Source: Rhodococcus globerulus NBRC 14531 (GTDB lineage Bacteria > Actinomycetota > Actinomycetes > Mycobacteriales > Mycobacteriaceae). From it: DNA of 64,000 nt. The stretch is from contig NZ_BCWX01000004.1 of the NCBI RefSeq assembly GCF_001894805.1, positions 1 to 64,000 on the forward strand, written 5' to 3'. The notes under the pieces were generated by a model. It saw only the letters and a program-made list of their open reading frames with translations, made no database searches and was not told where the DNA came from. A program made the position numbers and the translations under genes. Positions 35,114 through 42,470 of this stretch are shown in pieces; the stretch's first letter is position 1; every line of letters begins with the position of its first letter.

Positions 35114-35875
35114 ATGTCGACTGTAACCACTGAACGCCAGGGCAAGGTACTTATCGTTCGGATCGAACGCGAAGAACGTCGCAACGCCATCAACCGCGAA
35201 ACCGCCGAGGGCATCGAATCCGCACTCGACCTCCTCGACGACGATCCCGAGCTGTGGGTCGGCATCATCACCGGCACAACCTCCGTCTTCTGCGCCGGCA
35301 CCGACATCCGTGAGCGCGCCGACCTTCGCATGCCGCGCGGTGGCGAATACGGCATCATCCGGCGACAGCGCAACACGCCGTTGATCGCAGCAGTCGAGGG
35401 ATACGCATTGGGCGGCGGATTCGAAATCGCCCTGGCCTGCGACTTGATTGTTGCCTCTCGCACAGCACAATTCGGCCTTCCCGAGACCCGCCGCGGATTG
35501 GTCGCCACGTCGGGCGCCCTGTTCCGGGCACCACGCGCACTACCTCTCAACGTTGCCCGTGAACTCTTGATTACCGGCCGCACACTCGATCCCGAACGCG
35601 CGCTGAATTTGGGCGTCGTCAATGCGGTAACCGAACCGGGCAAGGCGCTCGACGAAGCACTGGCTATAGCGTCGGAAATCTGCGAATCCTCCCCCACCTC
35701 GGTGAGCCTGACTTTGAAGTCGGTGAATGCCCTGTACACCGAAGATGATTCGCAGGGCTGGAATGTCACCGACACGGCGCGCGATCACATCCTGCAATCG
35801 CCGGACATCGCCGAGGGACTCGACGCATTTGCCAACCGCCGAGTGCCACGTTGGAACAACGTCCCGACCGCATGA
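35114..35875 (+). CDS. Enoyl-CoA hydratase/isomerase (crotonase family)
   Basis: A 253-residue crotonase. It has RIEREERRNAINRETAEGIE, the oxyanion-hole segment FCAGTDIRE, GYALGGGFEIALACDLIVAS and LPETRRGLVATSGA with one catalytic Glu. It hydrates or isomerises a CoA-bound double bond. ATG 35114 is preferred; ATG 35096, six codons upstream, would place a TAAGAAT-like -10 element at leaderless distance, so both are possible. It is probably repressed by the divergent TetR protein. Confidence 0.88.
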   Translation: MSTVTTERQGKVLIVRIEREERRNAINRETAEGIESALDLLDDDPELWVGIITGTTSVFCAGTDIRERADLRMPRGGEYGIIRRQRNTPLIAAVEGYALGGGFEIALACDLIVASRTAQFGLPETRRGLVATSGALFRAPRALPLNVARELLITGRTLDPERALNLGVVNAVTEPGKALDEALAIASEICESSPTSVSLTLKSVNALYTEDDSQGWNVTDTARDHILQSPDIAEGLDAFANRRVPRWNNVPTA

Positions 35876-35946
35876 GCAACCAGCATTCGGGACAGATTCC
35901 CTATAGGGCTGGTGGGAAAGGTTGCCAGCCGGTTACAGTCACTGGC

Positions 35947-36045
35947 GTGACGGGATTCGGCGCATACACGACACGCACGCTGCTGACGCGGCGTCGCCAT
36001 GTCGATTTTGCGCACGTCTGTACCTCTGGGTGTCCGATCTTCTGA
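35947..36045 (+). CDS. Leader peptide of the actinobacterial RRHVD type (cysteine attenuation)
   Basis: A 32-codon ORF from GTG 35947 with product segment TLLTRRRHVDFAHVCTSGCP, ending IF and a TGA. It matches the pattern RRHVDLxRxxSxxC known for leader peptides of actinobacterial sulfur genes, including two cysteine codons close to the end. TACAGT seven bases before the GTG would suit a leaderless transcript. The last Cys codon abuts a hairpin that overlaps the stop codon, so ribosome stalling at Cys codons could alter folding. It controls osmC-metY by inference. Confidence 0.75.
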   Translation: MTGFGAYTTRTLLTRRRHVDFAHVCTSGCPIF

Positions 36046-36079
36046 TCGGACCTACTTCCGCGGTCACCGCCCGCGGAAG
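36032..36079 (+). promoter_or_regulatory. Two hairpins following the leader peptide
   Basis: GTCCGATC (36032-36039) and GATCGGAC (36044-36051) close a TTCT loop; the stem contains the leader peptide stop. CTTCCGCGG (36055-36063) and CCGCGGAAG (36071-36079) form a second perfect stem with a 7-base loop. They lie 40 bases before the osmC start. They are candidates for alternative structures in a translation-dependent attenuator. Confidence 0.65.
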
Positions 36080-36118
36080 GTATTCGTATGCTCACCCAGA
36101 TCAGGGGATCTTTCTGTC

Positions 36119-36634
36119 ATGACCACCGCATCCGTTTCACACTTGAGTTCCGTTGTTGCCGCGAACGCTGACGCGATCGGCAAGGACTCCGGCAAGGCTC
36201 ATGTCGTCTTCAAGGCGTCGGCGCAAGCCCACGATGCCGTTGCCAGCACAGTCACGCTCGGCAAATACAGCGTCGAGGTCGACGAACCGCCGGCCCTCGG
36301 CGGCGAGAACACTGCCGCCAATCCGGTCGAGTACTACCTCGCTTCACTTCTGTCCTGCCAGGTGGTGACGTATCGAGTCTGGGCGGACAAGCTCGGCATC
36401 CGACTCGACGACATCTCGGCACGCGCCGAGGGCGACCTCGACGTGCGCGGCTTCTTCGGATTCGACGACGCTGTCCGCCCCGGTTTTTCCGAGGTTCGTG
36501 TGGTTGTCACACTGACCGGCCCGGAATCGCGTGAGCGCTACCTGGAGTTGCAGGAGACGGTCGACGCCCATTGCCCCGTGCTTGATCTCACCCGCAATCC
36601 TGTTCCAGTGCATACAGTCGTCGAAACCGCCTGA
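36119..36634 (+). CDS. OsmC-family protein
   Basis: A 171-residue OsmC/Ohr-fold protein with the paired reactive cysteines Cys80 (YYLASLLSCQVVTYR) and Cys152 (VDAHCPVLDLTRNP). Family members are thiol peroxidases or redox-active sulfur proteins. Placement behind a cysteine-type leader and 37 bases before metY points to a sulfur-linked role rather than general peroxide defence. ATG 36119 is used, with ggggatc upstream; longer frames run into the leader hairpins. Confidence 0.88.
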   Translation: MTTASVSHLSSVVAANADAIGKDSGKAHVVFKASAQAHDAVASTVTLGKYSVEVDEPPALGGENTAANPVEYYLASLLSCQVVTYRVWADKLGIRLDDISARAEGDLDVRGFFGFDDAVRPGFSEVRVVVTLTGPESRERYLELQETVDAHCPVLDLTRNPVPVHTVVETA

Positions 36635-36670
36635 CCCGCATCAATCACCCTCACTACGGAGTATGAATTC

Positions 36671-37984
36671 ATGAGCGAGAACACCCCAGCCGAAATTGAT
36701 CCGACCGCCAACTGGTCGTTCGAAACCAAGCAGGTCCACGCCGGGCAGGGCCCCGACAGCGCCACCAATGCTCGGGCACTTCCGATCTACCAGACCACCA
36801 GCTACGTCTTCGACAGCACCGACCACGCCGCCGCGCTGTTCGGCCTCGCCGAACCCGGCAACATCTACACCCGCATCATGAACCCGACGCAGGATGCCGT
36901 CGAACAGCGCATCGCTGCCCTCGAAGGCGGAGTTGCGGCTCTACTGGTCGCGTCCGGTCAGGCTGCGGAGACGTTCGCGATCCTCAACCTCGCCGAAGCC
37001 GGTGACCACATCGTCTCGAGCCCGCGTCTGTACGGCGGCACGTACAACCTTTTCCACTACACGCTGCCCAAGCTCGGTATCACCGTCGACTTCGTCGAAG
37101 ACCCGGACAACCTCGATCACTGGCGCGAGGCAATCCGTCCGAACACCAAGGCGTTCTACGGCGAAACCATCTCCAACCCGAAGAACGACGTGTTCGACAT
37201 CCCCGGCATCAGTGCGATTGCCCATGAGAACGGCATCCCGCTGATCGTGGACAACACCGTTGCAACTCCGTATCTCATTCAGCCGCTGAAGCACGGCGCG
37301 GACATCGTCGTACACTCCGCCACCAAATACCTTGGCGGACATGGCACCGCGATTGCCGGCGTCATCATCGACGGCGGAACTTTCGACTGGACCCAGGGTC
37401 GCCACACCAATTTCACCACCCCGGATCCCAGCTACCACGGCGTCACCTTTGCCGACCTCGGTGCGCCCGCTTACGCTCTCAAGGCCCGCGTTCAGCTTCT
37501 GCGCGACCTCGGTTCGGCAATCGCACCGTTCAACGCGTTCCTGATTTCGCAAGGCATCGAAACGTTGAGCCTGCGTATCGAGCGCCACGTGTCCAATGCG
37601 CAGAAGGTGGCCGAGTTCCTCGACAGCCGCGCCGAGGTTACGTCGGTGGCCTACGCCGGACTGCCGTCATCTCCGTGGCACGAGCGCGGAAAGCAGCTGG
37701 CGCCCAAGGGCACCGGCGCGATCGTGGCGTTCGAGCTGGCCGGTGGGGTCGATGCGGGTAAGAAGTTCGTCAACGCCCTGACTCTGCACAGCCACGTCGC
37801 CAACATCGGTGACGTCCGCTCGCTGGTCATCCATCCCGCGTCGACGACGCACTCGCAGCTCACTCCCGAGGAGCAGCTCGCGTCGGGCGTTACCCCGGGA
37901 CTCGTCCGCCTGGCAGTCGGAATCGAAGGAATCGACGATATCCTCGCCGACCTCGAAATCGGTTTGGCTGCAGCAGCTTCCTGA
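36671..37984 (+). CDS. metY: O-acetylhomoserine sulfhydrylase
   Basis: A 437-residue PLP enzyme of the Cys/Met metabolism family. Motifs are ETKQVHAGQGPDSATNARAL, the YTRIMNPTQDAVEQRIA region, and Lys219 in HSATKYLGGHG, which forms the aldimine. Length and the insertion pattern fit MetY/Met17, which makes homocysteine from O-acetylhomoserine and sulfide (homocystathionine gamma-synthases are nearer 390). It is cotranscribed with osmC under the leader peptide and ends in a strong bidirectional terminator. Confidence 0.92.
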   Translation: MSENTPAEIDPTANWSFETKQVHAGQGPDSATNARALPIYQTTSYVFDSTDHAAALFGLAEPGNIYTRIMNPTQDAVEQRIAALEGGVAALLVASGQAAETFAILNLAEAGDHIVSSPRLYGGTYNLFHYTLPKLGITVDFVEDPDNLDHWREAIRPNTKAFYGETISNPKNDVFDIPGISAIAHENGIPLIVDNTVATPYLIQPLKHGADIVVHSATKYLGGHGTAIAGVIIDGGTFDWTQGRHTNFTTPDPSYHGVTFADLGAPAYALKARVQLLRDLGSAIAPFNAFLISQGIETLSLRIERHVSNAQKVAEFLDSRAEVTSVAYAGLPSSPWHERGKQLAPKGTGAIVAFELAGGVDAGKKFVNALTLHSHVANIGDVRSLVIHPASTTHSQLTPEEQLASGVTPGLVRLAVGIEGIDDILADLEIGLAAAAS

Positions 37985-37995
37985 TCGCCGACAAC

Positions 37996-38037
37996 AAAAG
38001 GCTCGGCCCCGACGCGAAAGTCGGGGCCGAGCCTTTT
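37996..38037. terminator. Strong bidirectional terminator
   Basis: Perfect 18-bp stem AAAAGGCTCGGCCCCGAC (37996-38013) with its complement (38020-38037) around a 6-base GCGAAA loop. The stem starts with AAAA and ends with TTTT, so it serves both metY and the convergent hsaC gene. Confidence 0.95.
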
Positions 38038-38048
38038 GCCGGGTGAAA

Positions 38049-38969
38049 CTAGCTCTTGGGCGTGAAGGCCGCAAGCGGTTCGCTTGCGGACCAGTCGTGG
38101 CCCCAGTAGCTGTCCGCTGTGATTTCCTCAGCGGTGTAGAACGCTTCGTCGACCAGCATTCCCTCGCAACCGAATTCGAGGTCCCAACCACCGGGAGCGC
38201 GCACGTAGAACGACACCATCTTGTCGTTCGTGTGGCGCCCCAAGGTCGAGGAGATCGTGAAGCCGAGCTTGGCGACACGATCGAGTGCCTGACCGACAGA
38301 GTCGAGGGTCTCGGCTTCCATCATCAGGTGCACCAGACCAGGCTCGTCGACCGGCGGGGCCGGGCACAGAGCCAGGCTGTGGTGACGCTGGTTGACACCC
38401 ATGAAGCGGACACGGCGAGCTGGCGGCGGCGCGTCGATACCGCCGAGGCGAATGGAGCCGCGCGGCAGGAAGCCGAGAACCTCGGTGTAGAAGGCGTGTG
38501 CTTCGTCGAAACGCGTGACGGGGAGCACGACGTGGCCGAGTCCCTGATCGCCGGTGACAAAGCGTCCACCGTGCGGGGTGACCAACGGGCTGTGGTCGAG
38601 AACCGGCCCGAAGAAGACCTCGACACGGTTGCCGTTGGGATCGTTGAACGCGATGACCTGCTCGGCGTCGCGGTAGCTGGCATCGGTCTCGGAGAGAACC
38701 TCGACCTCGACCCCGGCCTTCTCGACGGCTTCGCGAACACGCTGGAGCGCGAACTGATCTCGCACTTCCCAGCCCACTGCCAGCGCCTTGTCCGACTCAC
38801 CCGGAAGGACGATCAGTCGCGAGCGACGCTCGTCCAGACGGAGGTAGAGGCCGTCGGGTTCCGGGCCGCTGCCGACCGCGAGACCGAGTCCGTCAACCAC
38901 GAGCTCGCGCCAGCGAGCCACGTCCTGCGTTTGGATCCTGAGATACCCCAGGCCCCGAATTTCAGTCAT
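38049..38969 (-). CDS. hsaC: Secosteroid extradiol dioxygenase
   Basis: A 306-residue type I extradiol dioxygenase. Iron ligands are His146 (DQGLGHVVLP), His214 (GLVHLMMEAE) and Glu265 (GWDLEFGCEG), within one residue of M. tuberculosis HsaC numbering (145, 215, 266). The second-sphere HHS (NQRHHSLALC) is present. It cleaves the catechol ring A of the 3,4-dihydroxy-9,10-seco steroid meta to the hydroxyls. It lies 35 bases after hsaA on the same strand and ends at the terminator. Confidence 0.93.
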   Translation of the reverse strand: MTEIRGLGYLRIQTQDVARWRELVVDGLGLAVGSGPEPDGLYLRLDERRSRLIVLPGESDKALAVGWEVRDQFALQRVREAVEKAGVEVEVLSETDASYRDAEQVIAFNDPNGNRVEVFFGPVLDHSPLVTPHGGRFVTGDQGLGHVVLPVTRFDEAHAFYTEVLGFLPRGSIRLGGIDAPPPARRVRFMGVNQRHHSLALCPAPPVDEPGLVHLMMEAETLDSVGQALDRVAKLGFTISSTLGRHTNDKMVSFYVRAPGGWDLEFGCEGMLVDEAFYTAEEITADSYWGHDWSASEPLAAFTPKS

Positions 38970-39004
38970 GCCTAACCGTCCTTGCTTCGAAAGTATTTGT
39001 GGGA

Positions 39005-40183
39005 CTAGATCATCGAGCGGTGGATGCCCTGCGGCTCGCCACCGAGCTGCGTCAGGGTCGACGCGTGGAAGATCGATCCGGGCACGTGGATGGCATGCGA
39101 GAGACCCGCGTGCGCGTCACGCCAGAATCGCTGCATCGGAGTGCTGAGCTGGAGGGCGCCGCCGCCGGAGCGAGCGAAGATCTCGTCCACTGCGCGCACT
39201 GCACGCCACGCGGCAGCCGTCTGAGTGCGTCGGCCGATGGAACGAAGTTCGAACGAAACTTCCTGGCCCTTTTCGGTCATGTCCCAGAAACGGTCGACCG
39301 TCTCGAGGATCGCCGCGCGCGAAGCCGCGATCTCCGCAGCAGCCTCGCCGATGGCGAAGAGTACGTACGGATCTTCCTTGATCGGGACACCACTGACTGT
39401 GACGCGCTCACGCTGGGCTGCAATGTTGCAGGCCAATGCGCCTTCGGCGATACCGATCAACGAGGAGGTGATGCCGAGCGGGAAGATGCAGGAGAACGGG
39501 AACTTGTACAGGGTCTCCGTGCGGCCGGCTTCCTTCCACGCGCTGCCGTCGTACACCTTGGACGCGTCGATGGTGCGGTAGGCGGGGAGAAAAGCATCCT
39601 TGATGATGAGGTCCTTGGAACCGGTGCCTCGCAGGCCCACGACGTTCCAGCTGTCCTGGTCGATTTCGTAATCGCTACGCGGCAGCAGGACGTGCAGGTG
39701 CTTCGGCGGCATGAGGGGCTTGCCCTCGGCGTCGCCGACCATCGCGCCGATCATGACCCAGTCACAGTGATCCGTTCCTGAGGAGAATGACCAGCGACCG
39801 TTGAGGATGTAGCCACCGTCGACGGGACGAGCAACACCCATCGGTGCGTACGGGGAAGCCATCCAGGTGTCCGGGTTCTCGCCCCAGACCTCTTCCTGCG
39901 CCTTCTTGTCGAAGAATGCAAGCTCCCACGGGTGGACGCCAACGATGCCGCTGACCCAGCCGGTTGCGCCGTCCATCGCGCCGATAGCCATTGCCGTCTC
40001 GGCGAACTCACGCGGGTGCGATTCGAGCCCACCGAATTCCTTGGGCTGGAACATGCGGATGACGCCGGAATCGCGAAGACGCTTCGCGTTGCCGTCCGAC
40101 AGCTGCATGATCTTGTCGCCCTCGACGCCGCCTGCGCGGATCTCGTCGGCGAACTGAGAGATGTTGTCTAGAACCTGTCCCAT
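39005..40183 (-). CDS. hsaA: Secosteroid 4-hydroxylase, oxygenase component
   Basis: A 392-residue flavin-dependent monooxygenase of the acyl-CoA dehydrogenase fold, the same length as HsaA (394). It shows MFQPKEFGGLESHPREFAET, GATGWVSGIVGVHPWELAFF, GRWSFSSGTDHCDW and RFWRDAHAGLSHAIHVPG. It hydroxylates the phenolic A ring using reduced FMN from HsaB, which is absent here. It is adjacent to hsaC and downstream of the HsaF relic and hsaD. Compared with the copy at 23824 it is the better hsaA candidate because of this context. Confidence 0.92.
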   Translation of the reverse strand: MGQVLDNISQFADEIRAGGVEGDKIMQLSDGNAKRLRDSGVIRMFQPKEFGGLESHPREFAETAMAIGAMDGATGWVSGIVGVHPWELAFFDKKAQEEVWGENPDTWMASPYAPMGVARPVDGGYILNGRWSFSSGTDHCDWVMIGAMVGDAEGKPLMPPKHLHVLLPRSDYEIDQDSWNVVGLRGTGSKDLIIKDAFLPAYRTIDASKVYDGSAWKEAGRTETLYKFPFSCIFPLGITSSLIGIAEGALACNIAAQRERVTVSGVPIKEDPYVLFAIGEAAAEIAASRAAILETVDRFWDMTEKGQEVSFELRSIGRRTQTAAAWRAVRAVDEIFARSGGGALQLSTPMQRFWRDAHAGLSHAIHVPGSIFHASTLTQLGGEPQGIHRSMI

Positions 40184-40222
40184 GGTTTTCTCGGCTTTCT
40201 GGTTTCGGTACCCGGCGAATGC

Positions 40223-40327
40223 CTAGGCAGACTTCTTCGCGGCGAGTCCAAGCGCGATGTCGATCAACTGGTCTTCCTGCCCACCAACTACCTTGCGGCG
40301 GAAAACTCGCTGCGTATCACTGAGCAT
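40223..40327 (-). CDS. 34-residue ORF equal to the C-terminus of a 4-hydroxy-2-oxovalerate aldolase (HsaF relic)
   Basis: An ORF begins at ATG 40327 after an ideal ribosome site (ccaggaggacgcg) and ends at TAG 40223-40225. Its product contains FRRKVVGGQEDQLIDIALGL. This corresponds to the conserved C-terminal motif RRKxVGGQEDMIxDVALDL of HsaF/BphI/DmpG aldolases; nothing of the preceding 300 residues remains. It lies between hsaD and hsaA, where a hydrolase-aldolase order is natural. It is either a deletion remnant that acquired or kept a start, or a small functional peptide. Confidence 0.7.
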   Translation of the reverse strand: MLSDTQRVFRRKVVGGQEDQLIDIALGLAAKKSA

Positions 40328-40430
40328 CGCGTCCTCCTGGAAGATCTGGCGAGGTGAAAATCTGTTGGTGAAACCGTGGCAGGTGCGGATCGGTAGTGCA
40401 GAAATGCTTCCCGGTGAGTGGGAGCAGCCC

Positions 40431-40474
40431 CTGTGCGCCTTTTTGGTAGTGGGAACTGCCGGAAAGGCGCACGG
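40431..40474. terminator. Intercistronic hairpin between hsaD and the HsaF relic
   Basis: CTGTGCGCCTTT (40431-40442) pairs with AAAGGCGCACGG (40463-40474) with one wobble. An inner GGTAGT/ACTGCC stem (40445-40450 and 40455-40460) extends it. The outer stem is nearly the same as that at 27491-27534. It lies just after the hsaD stop on the minus strand and may be a partial terminator or processing site. Confidence 0.6.
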
Positions 40475-40487
40475 GGGCCGAAGGCCC

Positions 40488-41348
40488 TTACGGGCGGGTA
40501 AGGAATGCCAGAACTGCCGAGACCCAGGCGTCGCGGGCCTCGATCATCGTCCAGTGACCGCACCTGGGGAAGATGTGCACTTCACCGTTGGGAATGTCGC
40601 GCATCGGCAGAATCGCCATGTCGACGGGGCTGACGCGGTCATCGCGACCCCAGGTGAGCAGTGTCGGAGCCTTGATCTTGTTCAACTGTGCCCAGTACGG
40701 AACATCCGTCGACGCAGCAGCGGCGGCGCCCATAGCGGCCATGGCCTTGCTGCTGTACATCCGGCGTGCGATCTCGAGGGTCGTCGGCTCGGTGGCGAGC
40801 GCCCAACGCTCTTCGATGAGCTGCTCGGTGACAACGGCCGGGTCGAAGACCATCGACTGCAGCCAACGGATCAGGGCTTCGCGGGTGGGGTTGTCGGTGA
40901 ATTCCATGAGGAGCTTGATGCCTTCACCGGGGCCGGGCGAGAAGGTGTTCTTGCCCATGCCACCGATGGTGACGAGCTTGCTGACGCGGTGCGGTTCGTC
41001 GATCGCGACCTTGGTGGCGACAATGCCGCCCATGGAGTTGCCGATCAGGTGGACCGGACCGAGACCGAGTCCGTCGAGGAACGCGCTGACCGAAGCCTGA
41101 GCCATCATCATCGGATGGCCGTCGCCCGGGTCGCTGACGCCGAAGCCGGGGAACTCGAGAACGTAGCAGTGGAAGTGCTCGGCGAAGTCCGCGAGAACGC
41201 CGCGGTAGTTGCGCCAGCCGGTGACTCCGGGACCTGATCCGTGCAGCAACACCAGCGGCGGACCGTCGCCGGCCTCGTGATACCGAAGCACACCGAGATC
41301 GGTCTGCAGCTCTTTCAGAGTGTCCTCGTAGCTCAGTTCAGTCGTCAT
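40488..41348 (-). CDS. hsaD: 4,9-DSHA hydrolase (meta-cleavage product hydrolase)
   Basis: A 286-residue alpha/beta hydrolase of the BphD/MhpC group. It has the oxyanion motif HGSGPGVTGWRNYR, nucleophile Ser105 in LIGNSMGGIV, acid Asp in TWGRDDRVSPVDM and His265 in RCGHWTMIEA. It hydrolyses the ring-cleavage product made by HsaC to a 2-hydroxyhexadienoate and the DOHNAA acid. It is first of the hsaD-(hsaF relic)-hsaA-hsaC set, downstream of the IclR gene. Confidence 0.93.
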   Translation of the reverse strand: MTTELSYEDTLKELQTDLGVLRYHEAGDGPPLVLLHGSGPGVTGWRNYRGVLADFAEHFHCYVLEFPGFGVSDPGDGHPMMMAQASVSAFLDGLGLGPVHLIGNSMGGIVATKVAIDEPHRVSKLVTIGGMGKNTFSPGPGEGIKLLMEFTDNPTREALIRWLQSMVFDPAVVTEQLIEERWALATEPTTLEIARRMYSSKAMAAMGAAAAASTDVPYWAQLNKIKAPTLLTWGRDDRVSPVDMAILPMRDIPNGEVHIFPRCGHWTMIEARDAWVSAVLAFLTRP

Positions 41349-41424
41349 ACCCGGAACGGTGCCATCACCGCCGCTGAGCTGCTACGAACCGTCCCGATCA
41401 GCGAGACAGAAAGGGCAAGAAAAC

Positions 41425-42333
41425 TCAGATCCACTGCTCGGTGGACGCCGCCAGAAGTCGGTCCATCGTGTCTGCCGAGAAGGTGTTTGTCGGGATCGGA
41501 GGAGCCTTGCGGCCACGGCGAGGCGCACCCAGCTCGGGGTACAGCGAGCGCGAGACCTCACGGGCCGCGTCGACTACCAACGGGGCGACTCGCTCGAGCT
41601 GAGCCGTCCGCATGTCGCCGCACAACGCAATGCTGCCGACGGGGCCTTCATGCCCACGAATCGCAGCGGCCACGCATGCCAGGCCGCGAGCGGATTCACC
41701 GCGCTCGAAGGCCAAGCCCCGGCGCTGACGGATGCGGTTGAGTTCCTGATGCAAGATGCCGATCTCCGCGATGGTGTTCTCGGTACAGCGCGGAAGGGTC
41801 GCGCCGAACAAGGCGTCGACGCGCTCCGGATCGATCCACGCGAGCATCGCCTTGCCGCCCGCGGTGGAGTGCGCAAGAACCCGGCCACCGACGCGCGACG
41901 GGAGTGCAGCGGCAAACCGGCCGCCGACCTTGTCGAGATAAACAGTTTCACGGCCGTCGAGCACCGAGAGGTGCACAACCATTCCGGTCTGAAGGTGCAG
42001 TTCGTGCAGGAGGGGTGCAGCAGCTTCACGAATCTGGCTGTGGCCACCGTCGCCGCCACCGAGGCCGAGTGCACGCCGTCCGAGGCAGTAGCCGAACGAT
42101 GCGTGATCTACCCAGTCGAGCTTGACGAGCTGATCGAGAATGCGGTGGACGGTGGAGCGCGGCAACTGCGTGCGGCACGCCACCTCTTCCAGGGTGAGCC
42201 GTGCTGCGCGTCCGTCGAAGGCGTCGAGAATCAGCGTCATCCGCTCGACCATCGACGGCGGAAGATCCTTTTTAGCCTGAGCGCTGGTCGGCTGAGCAGT
42301 GGTCATGGTGTCGTTGATTTCAACGATGGTCAT
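41425..42333 (-). CDS. IclR-family transcriptional regulator
   Basis: A 302-residue IclR protein. The N-terminal winged helix is MTLILDAFDGRAARLTLEEV, followed by ACRTQLPRSTVHRILDQLVK. The C-terminal effector domain includes TVYLDKVGG, AHSTAGGKAMLAW and RGLACVAAAIRGHEGPVGSI. ATG 42333 follows gggaggcgtca. It lies upstream of hsaD on the same strand and is divergent from an F420-type gene. It probably controls the ring-degradation genes; the related KstR3-like role in cholate clusters is not established here. Confidence 0.9.
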   Translation of the reverse strand: MTIVEINDTMTTAQPTSAQAKKDLPPSMVERMTLILDAFDGRAARLTLEEVACRTQLPRSTVHRILDQLVKLDWVDHASFGYCLGRRALGLGGGDGGHSQIREAAAPLLHELHLQTGMVVHLSVLDGRETVYLDKVGGRFAAALPSRVGGRVLAHSTAGGKAMLAWIDPERVDALFGATLPRCTENTIAEIGILHQELNRIRQRRGLAFERGESARGLACVAAAIRGHEGPVGSIALCGDMRTAQLERVAPLVVDAAREVSRSLYPELGAPRRGRKAPPIPTNTFSADTMDRLLAASTEQWI

Positions 42334-42364
42334 TGACGCCTCCCGGAAACTGGAATTGATTCTA

Positions 42365-42464
42365 GTGACTATAACCCAGGTCACAGTATCTGGAAAGCCA
42401 ATCCGACAATCTCATCCCGATCACCGGAAATTTCTGTGCCAGAACTGCTCGTCGCAGCTATAAA
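42365..42464. promoter_or_regulatory. Divergent iclR/LLM promoter with inverted repeat and -10 box
   Basis: GTGAC (42365-42369) and GTCAC (42380-42384) form an inverted repeat 32-51 bases before the iclR start. TATAAA (42459-42464) ends six bases before ATG 42471, the spacing of a leaderless transcript for the plus-strand gene, which has no ribosome site. Confidence 0.5.
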
Positions 42465-42470
42465 CGCTCG

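Noticed and set aside
35889..35946. A SAM-type riboswitch before osmC-metY
   Set aside because: GGTTGCCAGCC and CCCTATAGGG recall riboswitch pieces, but the conserved core cannot be assembled; the leader peptide explains the region better.
40328..40430. N-terminal remains of hsaF upstream of the 34-codon relic
   Set aside because: Translations of the minus strand here show no aldolase motifs; only the C-terminal part survives.
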